From: Microbacterium sufflavum
GTDB lineage: Bacteria; Actinomycetota; Actinomycetes; Actinomycetales; Microbacteriaceae
DNA: 64,000 nt
Direction of reading: 5' to 3'
Assembly (NCBI RefSeq): GCF_023091155.1
Contig: NZ_JAHWXK010000001.1
Coordinates: 682,001-746,000, forward strand
The notes under the pieces were generated by a model, which saw only the letters and a program-made list of their open reading frames with translations, had not been told where the DNA came from and ran no database searches. This document shows positions 9,094 through 16,191 of the stretch, piece after piece. How positions within the stretch are numbered: the stretch's first letter is position 1; the number at the start of each line of letters is the position of its first letter. A program made the translations under genes and the position numbers.

Positions 9094-9288
9094 TCAATGG
9101 CGAATGCGACCCGATTGAGACCAGAGGACGTAGGTCACAACCCAGAATCCGGCATCGATTGCGAGCACGGACAGCAACTCGATCGATGCAGCCCAGAGCC
9201 CTACCGCAACGAAGAATCCCTGAAGGACGACGATCGGTGCGATGACAAGTGTCGCGAACAGCGCCGGCCTCATTCGTCTCCGTTTCAT
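9094..9288 (-). CDS. Small two-TM membrane protein, partner of the islet secreted protein
   Basis: Unrecognised 64-residue protein starting at the ATG at 9288 (MKRRRMRPALFATL). Five basic residues in the first seven are followed by two hydrophobic stretches (about residues 9-30 and 36-57) and a short polar basic tail, WSQSGRIRH. Its ATG overlaps the stop of the upstream secreted-protein gene by 4 bases, which implies translational coupling. An in-frame upstream start at 9414 would run deep into that gene and is rejected. Small coupled two-TM proteins beside secreted hydrophobic peptides are often immunity or export partners; that role is inferred here. Confidence 0.7.
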   Translation of the reverse strand: MKRRRMRPALFATLVIAPIVVLQGFFVAVGLWAASIELLSVLAIDAGFWVVTYVLWSQSGRIRH

Positions 9289-10055
9289 CGCTGGCAACTG
9301 AATCCAGTCGGCCCGACCAGCGGATAGATCCTCATCTGTCGGTTGTACGGGCATACCCCATTGGCGACGATGATTCCCACGATCATTGCGATCACAGCGG
9401 CACCGACGCCGCAACCGACACCGGCGGTGGTCGGCGCGAGCAGCGCACAGATCGCTGCGACCAACGCACCAGATGCGCCGGTCACCATTGCCTGTTGCTC
9501 GGCATTCGTGAGCTGAATGTACGGCCAGGGGTCAGCACCGCCAACCACCGCCGCCCTCATGAGGCCGCGGACCGCACTTCCCGCGGCCAGAGCCGTCGGA
9601 AAGACGATGGTCATCCCGGGCGCGAGCTCATAGGTGGAGACGACGCCATTGCGATCGATCTCCACCGACGAGGGTGCGTTCGTTTCTCGGAGTCCGTCGC
9701 GCAACTCTGCAAATGCCTCACTCAGTTCGGCGGGGCTTGCGCCAGCCTCTCCCAGAGACACAACCGCGAGGAACGCCTGCCCTTCGTCGCTGTTCAAGAC
9801 CTCGCTCGGCACTGCAGCGAGATCAAACCGGTGCGCGTCGTGGTCGTAGGCGGCCACGAGTTGATTGATTCGCGATACAAGCGCATTGATCGATGCGTCC
9901 CCGCCCACCGCTCCTGCGGGAGGGGCACCTGCGACGCTACCGCTCGTTTTCGGCGTCGCCGCCACGTCTTCTCGCGCGCTGGCGGGCGACACCGTCGCGA
10001 GTGCCGTGCAAAGTACGACGGCAGCGCCGAGGAACATCTGCAAACCCCGCCTCAT
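9285..10055 (-). CDS. Secreted protein with hydrophobic four-Cys C-terminal module, unknown family
   Basis: No family was recognised. The 256-residue product has a Sec signal peptide: MRRG, then a hydrophobic core, then SPASA, with likely cleavage after Ala27. A polar Ala/Gly-rich region covers 28-50, a helical-looking acidic domain about 52-125 and a mixed region 130-185. A long hydrophobic, Gly/Ala-rich stretch (190-233) ends the protein together with a short polar tail. The mature protein has four Cys (203, 215, 235, 254), which could form two disulfides around the hydrophobic hairpin. This resembles pore-forming or bacteriocin-like modules, but that is inference. It is the first gene of a coupled pair and lies inside the repeat-bounded islet. 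Confidence 0.75.
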   Translation of the reverse strand: MRRGLQMFLGAAVVLCTALATVSPASAREDVAATPKTSGSVAGAPPAGAVGGDASINALVSRINQLVAAYDHDAHRFDLAAVPSEVLNSDEGQAFLAVVSLGEAGASPAELSEAFAELRDGLRETNAPSSVEIDRNGVVSTYELAPGMTIVFPTALAAGSAVRGLMRAAVVGGADPWPYIQLTNAEQQAMVTGASGALVAAICALLAPTTAGVGCGVGAAVIAMIVGIIVANGVCPYNRQMRIYPLVGPTGFSCQR

Positions 10056-10182
10056 TGGTCGACCTTCCCGCTCGATCCCGGGACCGCGAAATCCGTTGAG
10101 CGCATGCTGATCCTTGAACTCTTCGGGCGCACCCGCATCGAGTTTGGACGAAGGGTGAGCGCATGTGGACCTGTAGAGTGTT

Positions 10183-10202
10183 ACATGTCATGCGTCACAT
10201 GT
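10183..10202. promoter_or_regulatory. Paired ACATGT motif upstream of the islet operon
   Basis: Two copies of the palindrome ACATGT (10183-10188 and 10197-10202) are separated by 8 bases, about 130 bases upstream of the secreted-protein start. It lies in the only sizeable gap of the islet, where its promoter should be. No regulator gene accompanies it and no -10/-35 pair could be assigned with confidence. Confidence 0.3.
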
Positions 10203-10262
10203 CTGTCCACCTTTCGGAGGACATGAGTGGCTGGTTCGTCGAGAGCTGCCCTGCCGGTCGCC

Positions 10263-10316
10263 TCAGTGGGTGTACTCCATGAGCTCGACGCCCAGCACAC
10301 GGAACGCGTCGTGCGC
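10263..10316. repeat. 54-bp perfect direct repeat, right copy (functional gene end)
   Basis: Matches 9004-9057 base for base. It covers the last codons of the beta-lactamase-fold gene, ending in ...LGVELMEYTH and the TGA at 10263-10265. The repeat edge coincides with the end of the stop codon, so the gene remains intact after whatever event created the duplication. Confidence 0.97.
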
Positions 10317-11228
10317 ACGCAGGCGGTGCGTGATCGACAGGTCGTCGAAGCACACGATGAGCGCGTAGCCCACGCCCGCGCGCGGTCCCGCCAGCACGCC
10401 CGCCTCGGCACGGACACCGCGGTCGCGGCCGGTCTTGTTCACGAACAGCAGGCCGTGCGCGTCGTGGTCGTGCGCGAACGGGTCGAGCCCGGTCGCCGAG
10501 GCCACCAGACTCAGGTCCTGGTTGAGGCTCAGCCACTCGGCCACCTGCGCGCTCACCGCGGCATCGACCACCTGGGAGTTGACGAGCGCGGAGAACAGCC
10601 CGGCGAACTCGCGCGCCGACCCCACCGCCACCTGCGGCGCGTCGTCGGGGCCCCGGCGGTCGCGGAACCGGTCGAGCAGCGCGGTGCGGCGCAGGCCGAG
10701 CCCCTCGATGCGCTCGCGCACCCGGTCGTGCCCGACTTTCTCCAACAGGATGTTGACCGCGATGGGGTCGCCCGCGGTCGCGGCCAGCACCGCCAGATCT
10801 TCCAGCGGCAGCGCGGGAGCCCGCAGGTGCCGCCACAACCCGGACGACTCGACCGCGTCGACGCTCGCGCGCTCCACGATCTCGAGCGGGTCGAGCGCTC
10901 CGGACTCGAACGCCGCCGCGACCTCGATCAGCAGCGGGACGACCCCGAGCCCGCCGACGGGCATGGTGACGTGGTCGTCGCCCGCCAGGACATGCACGTG
11001 CGAGTCGAGGTCGACCACGTGCACCGACACCTGGGCGCCCGCATCGACCAGGCCCTCGAGAGCCTTGAGCGTGGCCGTGAACGATCGGCGGCCGAGGGCG
11101 GCCCGACGGGGCAGACGACGGCTCGTGCGCTGCTGCGAACGGCGCCCGCTCGATGACGCGGACGCGCCTCCCATCGACTCGGGGACCGGGGAGTTCCGGA
11201 ACCCGTCGCCAGGCTCGAGTGCGGCCAC
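10263..11228 (-). CDS. Class A beta-lactamase-fold protein lacking the catalytic Ser and Lys
   Basis: A 321-residue protein with the order of a class A beta-lactamase/serine hydrolase domain from about residue 65: VSVHVVDLDSHVHVL, then the active-site helix region, an AGDPIAVNILLEKVG block and VNKTGRD. The KTG box is kept (265-267). The segment that should hold S-x-x-K reads MPVGGLGVV (89-97), so Ser70 and Lys73 equivalents appear replaced by Gly and Val, and the SDN loop reads AGD. No lipobox or clear signal peptide is seen; the first 50 residues are basic and low-complexity, so a later start is possible. A non-catalytic or repurposed role is inferred. Its 3' end is duplicated on the far side of the islet. 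Confidence 0.72.
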   Translation of the reverse strand: MAALEPGDGFRNSPVPESMGGASASSSGRRSQQRTSRRLPRRAALGRRSFTATLKALEGLVDAGAQVSVHVVDLDSHVHVLAGDDHVTMPVGGLGVVPLLIEVAAAFESGALDPLEIVERASVDAVESSGLWRHLRAPALPLEDLAVLAATAGDPIAVNILLEKVGHDRVRERIEGLGLRRTALLDRFRDRRGPDDAPQVAVGSAREFAGLFSALVNSQVVDAAVSAQVAEWLSLNQDLSLVASATGLDPFAHDHDAHGLLFVNKTGRDRGVRAEAGVLAGPRAGVGYALIVCFDDLSITHRLRAHDAFRVLGVELMEYTH

Positions 11229-11338
11229 GCGTGATCCTTCGGGAGGGGGCTGATCGGCATGCCAAGGGAGTCGCTCCCCAGCGGCAGGGCTATCGTAACC
11301 CCACCGCCGGGGGACACCTCACAGCCTGAGGAGAATGG

Positions 11339-13303
11339 TCACCAGATGGTCACCCGCGACGCCTCGGGCAGCCACAGGGCATCGTCCGGCGTCACGTCGA
11401 AGGCCTCGTAGAACGCGTCGATGTTGCGCACGATCTGGTTGCAGCGGAACTCGTTGGGCGAGTGCGGGTCGATCGTGAGCAGCCGCAGCGTCTCCGCCTC
11501 CCGGCTCTTCTGCTGCCAGACCTGCGCCCACGACAGCAGCAGCCGCTGCACGCCCGTGTAGCCGTCGATGACCGGCGCCTCCTGCCCGCCCAGCGACAGC
11601 TCGTACGCCTGGAGCGCGATGCCGAGACCGCCGAGGTCGCCGATGTTCTCGCCGATCGTGAGGGCCCCGTTCACGTGATGCTCCGCGTCCAGCCCCTCCG
11701 GGACGAGCTCGTCGTACTGGGCGATCAGCGCCTTGGTGCGCTCCTCGAACGCGGCACGGTCGGCGTCGGTCCACCAGTCCTGCAGACGTCCGTCGCCGTC
11801 GTAGCGGCTGCCCTGGTCGTCGAACCCGTGACCGATCTCGTGTCCGATGACCGCGCCGATGCCGCCGTAGTTCGCGGCCGCGTCGCGACCCGCGTCGAAG
11901 AACGGATACTGCAGGATCGCGGCGGGGAAGACGATCTCGTTCATCGACGGGTTGTAGTACGCGTTGACCATCTGCGGCGGCATGTGCCACTCGGTGCGGT
12001 CGATGGGCTTGCCGACCTTGTCGATGTTGCGGTCGTGCTCGAAGGTCGCCGCGCGACGCACGTTGCCGAGCAGATCCTCGCGGTCGATCACGAGGCTGGA
12101 GTAGTCGCGCCACACCTCGGGGTGGCCGATCTTGGGCGTGAACGCGTCGAGCTTGGCGAGCGCACGCTGCCGGGTCTCCGCCGTCATCCACTCCAGCGTC
12201 TCGATGCTCTGCCGGTACGCCTCGATGAGGTTGCCGACGAGCTCGTCCATCGCGGCCTTCGCCGTCGGCGGGTAGTGCCGCTCGACGTACACCTTGCCGA
12301 TCGCCTCGCCGAGCGCGCCCTCGGTGACCGAGACGCCGCGCTTCCAGCGCTCCCGGATCGTGGGGACGCCGGTGAGCTCGGTGCCGTAGAACGAGAAGTT
12401 CTCCAGCACCAGGTCGTCGGTCAGGTAGGGTGCGGCGGCGTGCACGACCTTGGCGCGCAGCCAGGCCTTCCAGTCGTCGAGGCGCTCGGCGGTGAGCAGC
12501 GCACCCAGCCCCTCGAAGAAGCTGGGCTGCGACACGACCACCTCGTCGAACGCGGAGGGGTTCGACGGCGTGACGGCCTCGCGCCACGGTGCGAGGTCGA
12601 CGCCCGCGAGTTCCTGCAGCTCGTCCCAGGTCTTGAGGTTGTAGGTGGCGACCGCGTCGCGGCTGCGCACGTTGTCCCAGTGGTGGCCCGCGAGCTCGGT
12701 CTCCAGGGCGATGGAGCGTTCGGCCTGGTCCGCGGCGTCGGCGATGCCCGCCAGGGACAGCAGGCGCTCGAGGTGGGCGCGGTACGCGGCGCGCGTGTCG
12801 GCGAAGGTGTCGAGGCGGAAGTAGCTCTCGTCCGGCAGCGACAGCCCGGCCTGCACGAGCACCGGGATGTAGCGCTCCGGGTCTCCCGGGTCGCCGTCGA
12901 CGTAGAGGCCGATCACCGCGGCGCGCCCGTCACGGTCGTACGCCCCCACGGTGCGCAGGAAGCCGGGGATGTCGGCGATCGCGTCGATCTCGGCGAGGGT
13001 CTCCGCGAGCGGCTCGACCCCGGCGGCCGCGATGCGGTCGGTGTCCATGAAGCTCGCGAACAGGTCGCCGATCTTGCGGGCGAGCGTGCCCTCCTCGGCG
13101 TCCTGCGACTCCTCGATGATCGTGCGGACGTCTTTCTCCGCCTGCTCGGCCAGCAGGTGGAAGGAGCCCCAGCGCGCCTTGTCGCCGGGGATCTCGGTGC
13201 GGGAGATCCAGGCGCCGTTCACGTGACGGTACAGGTCGTCCTGCGGGCGGATGTCGGGGCTGAACTCGTCGAGGGCGAGGCCCACGGGAAGCGCGTCGGT
13301 CAT
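11339..13303 (-). CDS. M13-family zinc metalloendopeptidase (PepO/neprilysin-like)
   Basis: Zinc peptidase cleaving oligopeptides. The 654-residue length is typical. The zinc motif HEIGH is at residues 488-492 in GHEIGHGFDDQG, the third-ligand region ENIGDLGGLGIAL follows, and the substrate-binding block NAYYNPSMNEIVFPA precedes it. The protein ends in a Trp-containing tail as M13 enzymes do. The ATG at 13303 (MTDALPVGLALDEF) is chosen; an upstream in-frame start at 13435 adds a low-complexity basic leader. No signal peptide or TM is visible, so it is probably cytoplasmic, as in other actinobacterial M13 peptidases. Confidence 0.95.
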   Translation of the reverse strand: MTDALPVGLALDEFSPDIRPQDDLYRHVNGAWISRTEIPGDKARWGSFHLLAEQAEKDVRTIIEESQDAEEGTLARKIGDLFASFMDTDRIAAAGVEPLAETLAEIDAIADIPGFLRTVGAYDRDGRAAVIGLYVDGDPGDPERYIPVLVQAGLSLPDESYFRLDTFADTRAAYRAHLERLLSLAGIADAADQAERSIALETELAGHHWDNVRSRDAVATYNLKTWDELQELAGVDLAPWREAVTPSNPSAFDEVVVSQPSFFEGLGALLTAERLDDWKAWLRAKVVHAAAPYLTDDLVLENFSFYGTELTGVPTIRERWKRGVSVTEGALGEAIGKVYVERHYPPTAKAAMDELVGNLIEAYRQSIETLEWMTAETRQRALAKLDAFTPKIGHPEVWRDYSSLVIDREDLLGNVRRAATFEHDRNIDKVGKPIDRTEWHMPPQMVNAYYNPSMNEIVFPAAILQYPFFDAGRDAAANYGGIGAVIGHEIGHGFDDQGSRYDGDGRLQDWWTDADRAAFEERTKALIAQYDELVPEGLDAEHHVNGALTIGENIGDLGGLGIALQAYELSLGGQEAPVIDGYTGVQRLLLSWAQVWQQKSREAETLRLLTIDPHSPNEFRCNQIVRNIDAFYEAFDVTPDDALWLPEASRVTIW

Positions 13304-13364
13304 GCGCTCCAGCCTATGACGGGGGTCCCCCACGGTGTCGAGGGCGGACACGCCCCGACACGGA

Positions 13365-13928
13365 TCAGCGCGGCCGTCGCCGGAACAGCCGGCGACGCGG
13401 ACGCGCGGCGGCGGCCTCTGCCGACGATGCGACACCGTGGGCGGAGCGGCGCTCGCGCCACGCGGCGACCTCGGCCTCCACGTCCCGCGGCGCCGTGACC
13501 ACGGGCGGGCCGCCCTGCAGCTGCCGCCTGGCCTCGATCACGCGGCGGTTGAAGTCCTCGAGCACCGCCCGCACGTCGGACTCTCGTCCGAGGAGGTCGA
13601 GCTGTCCGTCGAGCTCGCGGTCCTCCGTGCGCAGCAGCAGCGCGGGCGGCCCGAGCCCGGTGAGGTTCTCGGTCTCGATCTTGCGCCGGATCCACCAGTC
13701 AGGGTCGTGGTGGGTGCCGAGCCCCTCGATGGGCTTGCCGGCACCGGGGAGGTCGTCGAAGTCGCCGCGGCGGATCGCCACCTGGATCGCGCTCTCGATG
13801 AACGCCGCCCGATCCACGGCCGCCGCCGCACCGGGCGTCGAGGAGACGGTCGTCTCGTCGTCTGCCCCGTCGCCCGACGACCGACGGCGCGCGAGGTACC
13901 GCGCCGCCTCGTCTCGGGGATCGGACAT
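13365..13928 (-). CDS. DUF1992 (DnaJ-homologue subfamily C member 28 conserved) protein
   Basis: Conserved protein of unknown biochemical role, 187 residues from the ATG at 13928 (MSDPRDEAARYL). The DUF1992 core, about residues 40-110, has the hallmark AIRRGDFDDLPGAGKPIEGL followed by DPDWWIRRKIETENL. The C-terminus is a basic, Arg-rich tail (RPRRRLFRRRPR) that could contact nucleic acid or membrane lipids. No J domain is present. It is transcribed toward the M13 peptidase gene and is divergent from a MATE exporter. Confidence 0.85.
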   Translation of the reverse strand: MSDPRDEAARYLARRRSSGDGADDETTVSSTPGAAAAVDRAAFIESAIQVAIRRGDFDDLPGAGKPIEGLGTHHDPDWWIRRKIETENLTGLGPPALLLRTEDRELDGQLDLLGRESDVRAVLEDFNRRVIEARRQLQGGPPVVTAPRDVEAEVAAWRERRSAHGVASSAEAAAARPRRRLFRRRPR

Positions 13929-14019
13929 GATGCACCTCCGCCGCATCCTGCTCTCCTCCAGCCTACGTGCGGCCCGGGGGGACGGCACGGGTGTCGGCGC
14001 GAGGTCATAGGCTCGGAGG

Positions 14020-15342
14020 ATGGCCGCGCGCACCTCCCTCAACCGAGAGATCCTGCGACTGGCGGTTCCGGCACTCGGTGCGCTGATCGCCGAGCCGGCG
14101 TTCCTCATCGTCGACGCCGCGCTCGTCGGCCACCTCGGCACCACGCCGCTCGCGGGGCTCGGCATCACCGGCGCCGTGCTGCAGACCATCGTGGGCCTGA
14201 TGGTGTTCCTCGCGTACTCGACCACCCCGGCGGTCGCGCGGCGCTTCGGCGCCGGGCAGCCGGGCGAGGCCGTGTCGGTCGGGATCAACGGCATGTGGCT
14301 GGCCCTGGGCCTCGGAGCCGTGCTGGCCGTGATCGGTGCGGTGTCGTCGCCGTGGCTCGTGTCGCTGTTCGGCGCGAGCGAGGCCGTGGCCGCCCAGGCC
14401 GACGAGTACCTGGTGATCTCGATGTGGGGGCTGCCGGCGATGCTCATCGTCTTCGCGGCGACCGGGCTGCTGCGCGGCATGCAGGACACGATGACCCCGC
14501 TCTGGATCGCCGGCCTCGGCTTCGGTGCCAACGCGCTGCTCAACTGGCTCTTCATCTACGGCTTCGGCTGGGGCATCGCCGGATCCGCGGCCGGCACGGT
14601 CGCCGCGCAGTGGGGCATGGTCGCCGCGTACGTGCTGGTCGTGCAGCGGCTCGCCTCCCGCCACAGCGCCTCGCTCCGGGCGCAGCGCGACGGCCTGCGC
14701 AACACCGCCACCTCGGGCGGATGGCTGTTCCTGCGCACGGTCAGCCTCCGCGTGGCGCTGCTGGCGACTGTGGCGGTCGCGACCGGGGTCGGCACCGACG
14801 AGCTCGCCGGGTGGCAGATCGTGTTCACCATCTTCTCCGCGGCCGCCTTCGCCCTCGACGCCCTGGCCATCGCCGCGCAGGCGCTGATCGGCAAGGAGCT
14901 GGGCGCCGGAGACGAGCAGCAGGTGCAGCGCGTCCTCGGCCGGACGGTCGCCTGGGGCGCGTGGTTCGGCGTGGCGGTCGGCGCTGTGATCGCCGCACTG
15001 TCGGGCGTGCTCGGGATCGTGTTCACGGGCGACCCGCACGTCGCGGCACTCGTGCAGCCGGCGCTGCTGGTGCTCGCGGTCGCCCAGCCGATCGCCGGTG
15101 TCGTGTTCGTGCTCGACGGTGTGCTGATGGGCGCGAACGATGCGCGCTACCTCGCGATCGCGGGCGGCCTGAACCTGGTGCCGTTCCTGCCCGTGCTGTG
15201 GATCATCGCGGCGACGGGAGTGGACGGCGCGGCTGGCCTGATCTGGCTCGCGGTGGCCTTCTTCGGCGTATACCTGCTCGCGCGGCTCGGCACGCTCGGC
15301 TGGCGGGTGCGGTCGGGACGCTGGCTCTCCGCCGCCGCCTGA
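14020..15342 (+). CDS. MATE-family efflux transporter
   Basis: Cation-coupled multidrug or metabolite exporter of the inner membrane, DinF-like branch. The 440 residues with about 12 hydrophobic segments form two similar halves. Family features include FLIVDAALVGHLGTTPLAGLGI near residues 28-50 and the conserved TGLLRGMQDTMTPLW loop at about 148-162. The start at 14020 gives MAARTSLNREILRLA. It is divergent from the DUF1992 gene and converges on a methyltransferase gene 33 bases away. Substrate unknown. Confidence 0.93.
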   Translation: MAARTSLNREILRLAVPALGALIAEPAFLIVDAALVGHLGTTPLAGLGITGAVLQTIVGLMVFLAYSTTPAVARRFGAGQPGEAVSVGINGMWLALGLGAVLAVIGAVSSPWLVSLFGASEAVAAQADEYLVISMWGLPAMLIVFAATGLLRGMQDTMTPLWIAGLGFGANALLNWLFIYGFGWGIAGSAAGTVAAQWGMVAAYVLVVQRLASRHSASLRAQRDGLRNTATSGGWLFLRTVSLRVALLATVAVATGVGTDELAGWQIVFTIFSAAAFALDALAIAAQALIGKELGAGDEQQVQRVLGRTVAWGAWFGVAVGAVIAALSGVLGIVFTGDPHVAALVQPALLVLAVAQPIAGVVFVLDGVLMGANDARYLAIAGGLNLVPFLPVLWIIAATGVDGAAGLIWLAVAFFGVYLLARLGTLGWRVRSGRWLSAAA

Positions 15343-15375
15343 CCGTCGCGGCGCGGCGGGCCGAACACGCGCGCC

Positions 15376-16068
15376 TCAGTCCGCGGCGTGGCGGCGACAC
15401 CACTCGTACATGATCACGGCGGCCGCGGCGCTGGCGTTGATGGAGCGGGTCGAGCCGTACTGCGTGATCTCCACGTGCGCGGAGGCCGCGGCGAGCGCCT
15501 CGTCCGAGAGCCCCGGACCCTCCTGCCCGAACAGCAGCACGCACGCACGCGGCAGGTCCGCCCGGTCGACGGGGACGGCGCCCTCGACGTTGTCGACCGC
15601 GATCACGGGCAGCCCCTCCGCCGCAGCCCAGGCGGCGAACGACGCCACGTCCTCGTGATGCACGACGTGCTGGTAGCGGTCGGTGACCATGGCGCCGCGC
15701 TTGTTCCAGCGGCGGCGCCCGATGATGTGCACGGTGTCGGCCAGGAACGCGTTGGCGCTGCGCACGATCGAACCGATGTTCATGTCGTGCTGCCAGTTCT
15801 CGATCGCGACGTGGAACGGGTGCCGCCGCGTGTCCAGGTCGGCCACGATCCGCTCCATCCGCCAGTAGCGGTAGCGGTCGATCACGTTGCGGGTGTCGCC
15901 GTTGGCGAGCAGCTCCGGGTCGTAGTGCTCCCCCTCGGGCCAGGCGTCCCGTCCTCCCGGCCACGGGCCGACGCCGTAGCCGGGCTGGGCGAGGGACCCG
16001 CCCGCGCCGTCCGGGACCGGGGCCGCGGAGTCGTCCGTCGCCGGGCTCTCGGGCGTGCGTGCATCCAT
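15376..16068 (-). CDS. SpoU/TrmH-family RNA 2'-O-ribose methyltransferase
   Basis: SAM-dependent methyltransferase acting on tRNA or rRNA ribose 2'-OH. All three SpoU motifs are visible: NIGSIVRSANAF (motif 1), LLFGQEGPGLSDEAL (motif 2) and YGSTRSINASAAAAVIMYEW (motif 3), the last forming the trefoil knot. The 230-residue length leaves about 65 N-terminal residues without motif. There is no L30e-type substrate-binding domain, so it resembles the short TrmH/YibK side of the family. The target nucleotide cannot be assigned. It is divergent from mntH. Confidence 0.9.
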   Translation of the reverse strand: MDARTPESPATDDSAAPVPDGAGGSLAQPGYGVGPWPGGRDAWPEGEHYDPELLANGDTRNVIDRYRYWRMERIVADLDTRRHPFHVAIENWQHDMNIGSIVRSANAFLADTVHIIGRRRWNKRGAMVTDRYQHVVHHEDVASFAAWAAAEGLPVIAVDNVEGAVPVDRADLPRACVLLFGQEGPGLSDEALAAASAHVEITQYGSTRSINASAAAAVIMYEWCRRHAAD

Positions 16069-16147
16069 CCCGCCAGGCTATCGCCGCCCCACTGCCGCCT
16101 GTCTCGGCGGAGCGATCGTCGTCACCGAGGTGGCCCAGATCCGGATA

Positions 16148-16163
16148 TTTAGGCAAGCCGAAA
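16148..16163. promoter_or_regulatory. Candidate MntR operator 1 upstream of mntH
   Basis: Near-perfect inverted repeat TTTAGGC-AA-GCCGAAA, one mismatch. It lies immediately upstream of a possible -10 (TACGCT, 16166-16171). It shares the TTT-x-GG/CC-x-AAA pattern with the second site 28 bases downstream. A DtxR-family MntR is encoded in this window at 21648. Confidence 0.65.
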
Positions 16164-16175
16164 AATACGCTACGG

Positions 16176-16191
16176 TTTCGGTGTGCCGAAA
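16176..16191. promoter_or_regulatory. Candidate MntR operator 2 overlapping the mntH start codon
   Basis: Perfect inverted repeat TTTCGG-TGTG-CCGAAA. The mntH GTG start (16183-16185) lies inside it, about 12 bases after the possible -10 TACGCT, so the transcript may be leaderless and the repressor would cover the transcription start. Confidence 0.7.

Larger units (their letters stand above)
9058..10262. other. Lower-GC accessory islet bounded by 54-bp direct repeats
   Basis: About 1.2 kb lying between the two direct repeats, visibly lower in GC (near 60 % by eye) than its surroundings and richer in A/T-containing codons. It holds only a two-gene minus-strand unit, an upstream gap of about 200 bases and short flanks. 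No integrase, transposase or terminal inverted repeat is visible, so it is non-autonomous or a remnant. The layout resembles insertion at the 3' end of a gene with restoration of that end. Confidence 0.75.

Noticed and set aside
9058..10262. Islet as a full insertion sequence or integron cassette
   Set aside because: No transposase, integrase, terminal inverted repeats or attC-like structure is visible; the flanking repeats are 54 bp, far longer than an IS target duplication.
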